NCBI GenBank assembly: GCA_028277945.1
Contig: JANQFH010000021.1
Span: 248,001 to 312,000, forward strand
Reading direction: 5' to 3'
Length of the DNA stretch: 64,000 nt
Source of the DNA: Oligoflexia bacterium
GTDB taxonomy: Bacteria > Bdellovibrionota_G > JANQFH01
This document shows, piece after piece, positions 57,275-64,000 of the stretch; positions within the stretch are counted from its first letter, which is position 1; each line of letters opens with the position of its first letter. Both the position numbers and the translations under genes were made by a program. Under the pieces are notes generated by a model. The model was not told the origin of the DNA. It searched no databases and worked only from the letters and a program-made list of their open reading frames with translations.

Positions 57275-58120
57275 TTAGGTAGTTACAACTGATCGCAGGT
57301 ACCGCAGCATCTCCAAAGTCGTACCGCAACAGCCACCGACGACTTTAGCCCCGCAACGCATAGCTTGGCTGTAACTCTGCTGCAGATCCGTGTAGGGGTG
57401 TGGATTTGGAAAGCCAGGCAAAAAGACAAGCGGTCGCGGCTTGGCAGCAATGCCTTGCAACTGCTGGAGAACTTTAAGGTTATGGACTGGGCCAAAACCG
57501 CAGCTAGAGCCAACAGCATACACCGAGTGGGCATCTGCCAGATCGAGTAACTCCTCGGGTGTGGAATTGTCAAAGCTGGTAGTGTCCTCGCGGTACATCA
57601 TGGTTAGGATGACCGGCGCATTGCCTTGCGCACAGGCTACTTGCACGGCGACCCTGGCTTGGGTGAGCGAGGTCATGCCGTCAATGAGATAGAAATCCGG
57701 TTTTAAAACAGACAGGGACTCGATCTGTCTTTGGTAGTTATGCAAAAGTCTCTCCTGCGACAGCGTCAGGTTTGCTGTTGGCGGTGCTGCCGGTCCAATG
57801 GATGCCGCAATCAAGGTCTGTTCTTGTGCGGCTGTCGCGGCGATTTCCATGGCTTTGGTGTTGATGGCATTGACATCGGCGTGTAACTGAAATGGCTCTA
57901 AACGGATCGGGTTAGCGTTGAAGGTATTGGTAATGATTATGTCGGCGCCGGCATCGATCTGTTCAGTATAGAGTTGCCGTAATGGCTGCTGGTCTCCCTG
58001 CAGAAAAATCGCTTCGGGTAGAGGTGACGAGGAAGCTGCAGCTCTAGACGTCATCCGTTGCAGGAGAGCCATGCCTATGCCTCCAGCCATCAGCAGTATG
58101 TCGCTATCTTTTGCTGTCAC
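57275..58120 (-). CDS. Homocysteine S-methyltransferase-family protein
   Basis: 'LYTEQIDAGADIIITNTFNANPIRL...AASIGPAAPPTANLT...GAKVVGGCCGTTLEMLRYLRSV' with C-terminal GGCCGT zinc site. Confidence 0.88.
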   Translation of the reverse strand: MTAKDSDILLMAGGIGMALLQRMTSRAAASSSPLPEAIFLQGDQQPLRQLYTEQIDAGADIIITNTFNANPIRLEPFQLHADVNAINTKAMEIAATAAQEQTLIAASIGPAAPPTANLTLSQERLLHNYQRQIESLSVLKPDFYLIDGMTSLTQARVAVQVACAQGNAPVILTMMYREDTTSFDNSTPEELLDLADAHSVYAVGSSCGFGPVHNLKVLQQLQGIAAKPRPLVFLPGFPNPHPYTDLQQSYSQAMRCGAKVVGGCCGTTLEMLRYLRSVVTT

Positions 58121-58704
58121 TTTGGGATAGGCCGTAATGTGTAGAGGTGGCCTCCTAAAGAGAACAGGTCCTGGCCATCGACCAAAAACTTCACTGCAGA
58201 GACTTTTTCAGTGTTTGTTACTATGGTGTTGACAATCGCTTCGATCATCAGCTGTTCCCAAGCAGCGCCAATCTCTATAGTCTTGACGACGTTTACAGGC
58301 AGGTCAATATAAACTATTCCATTAGCGCCAATCAGGACCGCTGTTGGCGTTAGATAGTTTGGTATGAGTGGTACATGTTGTGGATTAGGAGTGTGTTTGA
58401 GCTCGTCCCACAAAACCGTTATACGTTCTGTTGCCTGTTGGGAATCAAAACGTATATTTCTTTTCTCTTCGACTAACTCATCCAGAGACGAGGTAGCAAA
58501 GAAAAGTAGTTGTGAAGCCTCATAGCGGTTAATTTTGGTTAAAGGATTTTCGCGCTCTATAGTGTTGGCATTGCTATGGGTTGGGCGGGCTGCATCGGTT
58601 ACGACCGTTTGTTGTCGTCGGACCACCATGATCGTCAGAGCTAGGATAAGAAGGATGCCGATTGCCGGCCAGGCCAATTTGATACGGAAGTTAGAGTTTT
58701 TCAT
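58117..58704 (-). CDS. Hypothetical single-TM protein
   Basis: 195 aa; N-terminal TM 'KLAWPAIGILLILALTIMVV'; overlaps the start of the downstream methyltransferase gene. Confidence 0.65.
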   Translation of the reverse strand: MKNSNFRIKLAWPAIGILLILALTIMVVRRQQTVVTDAARPTHSNANTIERENPLTKINRYEASQLLFFATSSLDELVEEKRNIRFDSQQATERITVLWDELKHTPNPQHVPLIPNYLTPTAVLIGANGIVYIDLPVNVVKTIEIGAAWEQLMIEAIVNTIVTNTEKVSAVKFLVDGQDLFSLGGHLYTLRPIPK

Positions 58705-58754
58705 ACCTCGCCTCAGTTGACAAGCAAAAGGGCTTAGATTACCTTAAAAAACAA

Positions 58755-59480
58755 ATGGATACTGACATCTCGCTTCCCACTGCAGATCTTAGGATTACAG
58801 AACTCATCTGGCAAGCAGGAACTGTAGTTCAATTAGTTATCTTTGTCCTCATTGCAATGTCCGTGGTTTCCCTTGCCATCGTGCTCTTCAAGTATTTACA
58901 GGTAAAGCGTATCAACAAGACAAACCGGCGCTTCCTCGACTTTTTCTGGGAGTCAGAATCTCTTGAGTCTTTGTTCCAGGCACGTGACCGGTTTCGTAAC
59001 ACCGCTTTAGCGCGAATTTTTAACCGCGCCTACCGCGCCTTTAAGGCTCTCCCTAGCCAGCATGGCCGATCTGCGGCAACATCAGAATCTCTTCTTCATG
59101 GCGGCATGGCAGATATCGAGCGTCTGATAGAGAATGCTGTACAACGAGAGGTTGCCGAGTTGGAGAGACTGCTGCCGTTTTTGGCAACCACCGCGAGTTC
59201 CGCGCCCTTTATTGGGCTTTTTGGTACTGTCTGGGGAATCATGGGGTCATTTCTCAACATAGGTGCTAAGGGTAGTACATCACTGGCCGTCGTAGCGCCG
59301 GGTATAGCCGAAGCACTGATCGCCACGGCCATGGGGCTCTTCGCGGCCATACCTGCAGTCATATTCTATAACCTGCTCCGTAACCGGATCCGTCTGTTGC
59401 ATCGCGATTTTAGTGGGTTTGGTGTGGAGGTGATTCACCTCATGGTGCGTGACACCATGGCATCTCGCCAAGACGGTTGA
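58755..59480 (+). CDS. tolQ: TolQ (MotA/TolQ/ExbB family)
   Basis: 'VAELERLLPFLATTASSAPFIGLFGTVWGIMGSFLNIGAKGSTSLAVVAPGIAEALIATAMGLFAAIPAVIFYN'. Confidence 0.94.
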   Translation: MDTDISLPTADLRITELIWQAGTVVQLVIFVLIAMSVVSLAIVLFKYLQVKRINKTNRRFLDFFWESESLESLFQARDRFRNTALARIFNRAYRAFKALPSQHGRSAATSESLLHGGMADIERLIENAVQREVAELERLLPFLATTASSAPFIGLFGTVWGIMGSFLNIGAKGSTSLAVVAPGIAEALIATAMGLFAAIPAVIFYNLLRNRIRLLHRDFSGFGVEVIHLMVRDTMASRQDG

Positions 59481-59496
59481 CAGGAGTTTGTAAGCC

Positions 59497-59913
59497 ATGA
59501 AGTTGGCATCAGAAGAAGACGGTATGCTGGCAGAGATCAACGTGACGCCGTTGGTCGACGTTATGTTGGTGTTATTGATTATCTTTATGGTGACGGCGCC
59601 GTTGATTCAACAGGGTCTTGCTGTAAGCCTGCCAAAGAGCGAAGCTGCCAAGGCATTGCCTCGTGAAGAAAAGGATATTGTTCTGACTATATACGAGAAC
59701 CAGAAGTTGCTGCTGGATGTGTATAAAGTTGATGTCAAGACTTTGAAGCCGAAACTGACAGAACTCTTTCGTAATCGGCGTGAACGCAAGGTGTTTATCA
59801 GGGCAGATGCGAAGGTGCCCTACGGTTTTGTTATCGACATTATGGGTAAAGTGAGAGCTGCTGGTATAGAACGCATTGGTATGATCACGGAGCCCTCTGT
59901 ACAGGTGCGTTAG
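59497..59913 (+). CDS. tolR: TolR (ExbD/TolR family)
   Basis: '[38 protein letters not shown]'. Confidence 0.94.
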   Translation: MKLASEEDGMLAEINVTPLVDVMLVLLIIFMVTAPLIQQGLAVSLPKSEAAKALPREEKDIVLTIYENQKLLLDVYKVDVKTLKPKLTELFRNRRERKVFIRADAKVPYGFVIDIMGKVRAAGIERIGMITEPSVQVR

Positions 59914-59914
59914 C

Positions 59915-60700
59915 TTGCCTACACCGGAACCTCTGCTTAACAATCGCAGTTTTCGTCGTTGTCTCACGGCTTCGGTCGTTTTCCATATGGGTTGTTTTTT
60001 GCTGGTTGTTTTTGTCGGCGGCGGATTTCTCCATAGCCAACCTCAGATTCTTGACGAGGAGGTCATTTGGATCTCCGAATTGCGCTTAGCAAAACCACAG
60101 CAGGGCACTCAGTCAAAAAAAGTAGCCGTGGCCAAAAAGGTGCCGGAAAAGAAACCTCCGACCGTAAGGCTTGCACCCGAACGCGAGCAAAAAAAGCCGC
60201 GAGAGGTGGTCAAGCTACCGAGCAAACAGAAGCAGCCACCCGCAAAAAAGCCGAAAGAGCAAAAAGATTCAGCTGCTAAGGCACGTAAGCAGAGAATGCG
60301 TGAGGCATTGGCAGATCTCGGCCGTGATATACGCCAACCGCAGCAGCAGGTCAACGACGACTCCGTGGCTGCTTCGGCTCTCTCGCGCGGTGTGCAAGAG
60401 CTTGTCTTTCGTAAACAGATACAGCGACGTATTGAAAGCAATCTCTATGTGACAAGCTATGATTGGTATGGAAAGTATAAGAATAGAATGGTCGAATATC
60501 AGTTTTATTTGAACAGCGCTGGGGAAATCGTACGTCTGAAGCAAAGACGTAGCTCCGGTGTTCCTAGTATCGATCAGAACGTTCTTGAGGCCATTCGTCG
60601 TTCACAGCCCTTTCTCGCGCCAAATGCGGAAATTATGCGACGTTATGCCCGTGAGCCCGTTGTGATACAGTTCAGTCCTGGAAAACTTAGGCTGCAGTAA
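59915..60700 (+). CDS. tolA: TolA/TonB-like energy transducer
   Basis: N-terminal TM, Lys/Pro-rich linker, TonB-C-like 'GEIVRLKQRRSSGVPSIDQNVLEAIRRSQPF'; lies between tolR and tolB. TTG start. Confidence 0.82.
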   Translation: MPTPEPLLNNRSFRRCLTASVVFHMGCFLLVVFVGGGFLHSQPQILDEEVIWISELRLAKPQQGTQSKKVAVAKKVPEKKPPTVRLAPEREQKKPREVVKLPSKQKQPPAKKPKEQKDSAAKARKQRMREALADLGRDIRQPQQQVNDDSVAASALSRGVQELVFRKQIQRRIESNLYVTSYDWYGKYKNRMVEYQFYLNSAGEIVRLKQRRSSGVPSIDQNVLEAIRRSQPFLAPNAEIMRRYAREPVVIQFSPGKLRLQ

Positions 60701-60701
60701 T

Positions 60702-62057
60702 ATGCGTCGATCTATTGTTCCCATGGCAATGTTTTTGGTTTTGCTCGCTGTTAATCAAAAGGCGATTGCAGAGATCACCATCCGTCTTGATAGTGTTTCA
60801 AGCGAGCCGCTGCCACTGGTTTTGCTGCCAATTGAGGTTAAGCGGGGGGAAGCTGCTGCAGCTTTGAAGTTAAGAATCTATATTAACGACTATCTACAGC
60901 TTGCCGACCACTTTCGTGTGATCGAGTCCGACGCCCTGCTTAAGGACGTGAGCCAGGAAGGCTTTGGCGTTGCTGAAATTGACTTCAATCACTATCGTCT
61001 GCTGGCTGCGTCGCTTTTGGTCAAGGGTTTCTGCAGAATCAGAAGTGGTAGGCTACGTGGTAGGCTCTATGCCTACGACGTTGCGGCCCGCAAGCGGGTA
61101 CTGGAATACAAGTTGGATGTCAAAGCGCCACAACTGCAACAGGCAGCGAAGGACTTTGTAGATCAATTACTGCTCTTATTGACTGGGGAGCGCGGGATCT
61201 TTGACACACGTATCGCCTTCATCTCCAACAGAACCGGTAAGAAAGAGCTCTATGTCATAAACTTTGACGGCACCCATGTGAGTCAGCTGACAGACTTTAA
61301 AAACATTGTCCTCTCACCAAACTGGTCTCCCAATGGCGAAAATCTTGTTTTTGTCGCCTATCCAAAGTATGGCAGAAGAGGTAAGCCGCAGCTTTACATC
61401 AGCAACCCCGATAGTAAACAGATTAAGGCGCTGCCGCGGGTTAACAGCAATGTCATCGCTCCTGTTTGGCATCCATCCAGCAATCATCTGCTACTAACCT
61501 TGAGCCCACGCGGGGATCCTGAGATCTATCTCTTTCCTCTAAAGAGGGGTAAAAAGTTAAGACGGTTGACTCACAGTTACGGTATTGATGTCTCTCCAGC
61601 CGTCGGGCCGGGCGGTGCAGAGATGGTGTTTGCCTCTGATCGCAGTGGCAGTGGCAGACCACAGTTGTATATTCAATCTCTGGTACGCCGGAGTCGTGCT
61701 CGGCGCATCACCTTTGAGGGCAAACACAACACCTCGCCAGACTGGAGCCAGCGCGGCAACCGTATTGTTTACAGCGGTATGACTGCAGATGGTAGGATCA
61801 ACCTGTTTGTGACCAAGCCTGACGGCAAGGAGTCGATGCAACTCACCTTTGGTGCAGGGAACAATGAACACCCGAGCTGGTCCCCCGATGGCCGCCGTCT
61901 GGTGTTTGCTTCTAATCGTGATGGCCGTTATCACCTCTATAGCATGAGAGCGGATGGTAGCCAGCTCAAGCAGCTTACCTGGGGAAATTACGACGATACT
62001 ATGCCGGTGTGGAGTGCCCGCCGACACGGCATTGAGGTGGTCAGTCGCCGTGACTGA
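60702..62057 (+). CDS. tolB: Tol-Pal system beta-propeller protein TolB
   Basis: 'RIAFISNRTGKKELYVINFDGTHVSQLTDFKNIVLSPNWSPNGENLVFVAY...ASNRDGRYHLYSMRADGSQLKQLTWGNYDDTMPVWS'. Confidence 0.94.
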   Translation: MRRSIVPMAMFLVLLAVNQKAIAEITIRLDSVSSEPLPLVLLPIEVKRGEAAAALKLRIYINDYLQLADHFRVIESDALLKDVSQEGFGVAEIDFNHYRLLAASLLVKGFCRIRSGRLRGRLYAYDVAARKRVLEYKLDVKAPQLQQAAKDFVDQLLLLLTGERGIFDTRIAFISNRTGKKELYVINFDGTHVSQLTDFKNIVLSPNWSPNGENLVFVAYPKYGRRGKPQLYISNPDSKQIKALPRVNSNVIAPVWHPSSNHLLLTLSPRGDPEIYLFPLKRGKKLRRLTHSYGIDVSPAVGPGGAEMVFASDRSGSGRPQLYIQSLVRRSRARRITFEGKHNTSPDWSQRGNRIVYSGMTADGRINLFVTKPDGKESMQLTFGAGNNEHPSWSPDGRRLVFASNRDGRYHLYSMRADGSQLKQLTWGNYDDTMPVWSARRHGIEVVSRRD

Positions 62058-63048
62058 ACAGGGCAGTGCTAAAGCGAAGTCTCTTGCGGTCATCGACCTT
62101 GGCAGTAACACGGCAATCTTGACCATTTTTGCGTCAACTCCACCACTGCAGATAATCCACGAAGAGTTTCGTATACCGCGCCTTGCCCAAGGCTTACAAA
62201 CTGGCGGCTCTTTTGCATCAGCAGCATGGGAACGTAGCTGCGATGTCCTAAACGAATACCAGGAGATTGCGCGTAACTTTCATGCTGAGATTGTTTTGTG
62301 TGGTGGTACGGCGCCCTTTAGAAAAGTGGCTGATGCCGATAGGGCAATCCAGGAACTACAACAGGAAACCGGCATTAGGGTACGTCCGTTGACCGTCACT
62401 GAAGAGGCCCAACTCTCTTACCTAGCCGTTGTGTTGATTGAGTGCGAAGGTAAGTCTCTACAGGCTACACAGCTGCTCGTGGTTGACGTTGGTGGCGGGA
62501 GTACAGAGCTCACTTATGGCCATGCGGACCTTGACGACGATCGCCACCAAGTCAACAAGAGCATCAGTATTGCCATGGGTTGTGTGGATTTGACCGAGAG
62601 TTGCCTGCCTGAACAACTCAGTGAAGAACATGGCAGCGCCGCTGCAACACTCAAACGCCTCTCGACTACTTTTGCTAGATCGCTCAATCAGCATAGACTG
62701 CCAACAGTGGATCAGATGGTGGGTGTGGCTGGCACGCCAGTTTCTTTAGCGTTGTTGCAGCAAGGCATACACCGTTATGACCCAGCTCGTGCCGATGGAG
62801 TGGTTGTCTCCAGGCAAGAGCTGAGCCGCTGGTGTAAGCGGTTGGCGACCACGCCGTTACATGAAAAAGTCAGCAAGTATGGCATTCCCTCAGGTCGCGC
62901 TGAGGTCATTGTTGCTGGTCTGCTTATCCTTACGGAGGTTATGCAGCACCACAATCTTAAACAGATGATCGTACGCAATGTTGGCGTACGTCATGGTTTG
63001 GCCCTACAAGTCTTGGGTCTGCTGCCCGAGGCCTACGCCCTTAGCTAA
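62050..63048 (+). CDS. Ppx/GppA phosphatase-family protein
   Basis: 'LAVIDLGSNTAILTIF...LVVDVGGGSTELTYG'. GTG start at 62050 overlaps the tolB end; the tracked upstream start lies inside tolB. Confidence 0.9.
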   Translation: MTEQGSAKAKSLAVIDLGSNTAILTIFASTPPLQIIHEEFRIPRLAQGLQTGGSFASAAWERSCDVLNEYQEIARNFHAEIVLCGGTAPFRKVADADRAIQELQQETGIRVRPLTVTEEAQLSYLAVVLIECEGKSLQATQLLVVDVGGGSTELTYGHADLDDDRHQVNKSISIAMGCVDLTESCLPEQLSEEHGSAAATLKRLSTTFARSLNQHRLPTVDQMVGVAGTPVSLALLQQGIHRYDPARADGVVVSRQELSRWCKRLATTPLHEKVSKYGIPSGRAEVIVAGLLILTEVMQHHNLKQMIVRNVGVRHGLALQVLGLLPEAYALS

Positions 63049-63821
63049 CGCTGCTGCCTTTTGAACAAGATAATCCACAGCAGCAGCGGCAAGGTAATGA
63101 TAAAGAGTCCAGCGAAGAAGAGGTGTAGATCACCAATATATAGTGTAACGGCAAGGTTGAAGAGAACGACAGCAGCGTAGAGCCAAAGCCCCCAACAATC
63201 CCCCCCAGGCAGTGCAAACTCGCGTTGCTCGGGCTTGCGTGCAGGCAGCAGCCGCTCCAACATGAGGTAGAGGCCAATGGATACAAAGCCAACCAGATAC
63301 CAACCCCCAAAGTTGCTCAGCGGCACATCAAAGTAAGCGCCCGGATCAGGATAGTAATAAATTTTGCCGAGAAACCACTTCTCTCCCTGATGGGCCACAG
63401 GATCAATGACGATATCCAGATAGGTTACCAACAGTGCCGACAGGGCTGCTAACCTCCACGGCTTGGCAATTCGCTCGGGTAGCATGAGATGGTTTTTGCG
63501 ATGCGGATAAATGGTAAACAGTGCGGTTGAGAAAGCGGCAAACTGCAAAAAGGTGTAGGAGAGCGAGTCCATAAAGGGCACGTTGCTGATCCAGAGCTCT
63601 TGATCACGGGTTGTTTCAATATAGTGATAGAGACCGTAAGGAAATCCCGTACGCGTTGATGAGAACTCCGAAGCAAAGGCGATGATCCAGCAGATGCCTG
63701 TAAACAGTAGGGTGCGTTGCCAGCCAAAAAGACGATAGAGCGCGACTAGGTAGAAAAGCAGAAAGAGAAAAACGTAGGGCCTTAACTTGAGCGTGCCTAA
63801 CAGCAGGCCAAAAAACTCCAT
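63045..63821 (-). CDS. CruF-like carotenoid biosynthesis protein (DUF422 family)
   Basis: 'FASEFSSTRTGFPYGLYHYIETTRDQELWISNVPFMDSLSYTFLQFAAFS...DIVIDPVAHQGEKWFLGKIYYYPDPGAYFDVPLSNFGGWYLVGF'. Confidence 0.83.
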   Translation of the reverse strand: MEFFGLLLGTLKLRPYVFLFLLFYLVALYRLFGWQRTLLFTGICWIIAFASEFSSTRTGFPYGLYHYIETTRDQELWISNVPFMDSLSYTFLQFAAFSTALFTIYPHRKNHLMLPERIAKPWRLAALSALLVTYLDIVIDPVAHQGEKWFLGKIYYYPDPGAYFDVPLSNFGGWYLVGFVSIGLYLMLERLLPARKPEQREFALPGGDCWGLWLYAAVVLFNLAVTLYIGDLHLFFAGLFIITLPLLLWIILFKRQQR

Positions 63822-64000
63822 AGCTCGGCAGACCTAGCGGCTTTTTACGATTAGGTCAAATAGACGCCATGGCTGTGAAAAAAGGTGTGCCTTACAACTC
63901 TGCCCATGTGAACTAGTTGCATGGCCTACTATCAGTATCGCCATATAATACCCTGAAATTAAGAGGTTTTTCTTGATGAGGCACCTGGCACAAGACTTGT

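Noticed and set aside
62928-62945. 'TTACGGAGGTT' resembling the 12-mer repeat
   Set aside because: Only partial match (ACGGAGGTT), inside the Ppx/GppA coding sequence; likely chance.
1-64000. CRISPR arrays, rRNA or tRNA genes
   Set aside because: No regularly spaced repeats and no cloverleaf or rRNA-like sequence noticed on reading; tRNAscan-SE and Infernal would be the decisive checks.

Overview
The window is gene-dense Gram-negative chromosomal DNA, probably from a deltaproteobacterial-type lineage judging by gene content and order. That taxonomic placement is inference. I read about 63 protein-coding genes or fragments and found no rRNA, convincing tRNA or CRISPR array. Main blocks: (1) about 1-8.3 kb (-), part of a Tad/Flp pilus locus (TadC, Flp pilin, TadE, TadG) with three consecutive FHA-domain proteins in it; (2) hsp20, mutS and a Ser/Thr kinase; (3) ricT-holB-tmk; (4) about 15.5-25.9 kb (+), an envelope/exopolysaccharide-export-like locus with two FecR proteins, two CsgG-like lipoproteins (one fused to OmpA), an outer-membrane barrel, a Wza-like protein and a BY-kinase; (5) comM-like, ftsB-like and lon genes and two CNNM transporters; (6) purC-purS-purL-purF-fmt-PASTA-rpe with no purQ; (7) about 41.6-45.9 kb, an accessory patch with decayed histidine-utilisation genes (hutU and hutI remnants), an orphan lipoprotein/barrel pair and a REP-associated (Y1/HUH) transposase flanked by an inverted 12-bp repeat core; (8) rpsA, sppA, mltF, ctpA, envC, ftsX and ftsE; (9) tolQ-tolR-tolA-tolB-ppx and a CruF-like gene. 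The best second-look items are the FecR/CsgG/OmpA/EPS locus, the FHA trio in the Tad locus, the hut remnants, and the dispersed AACCTCCGTCCC repeat linked to the transposase. All calls come from reading translations and motifs. No database search was run.
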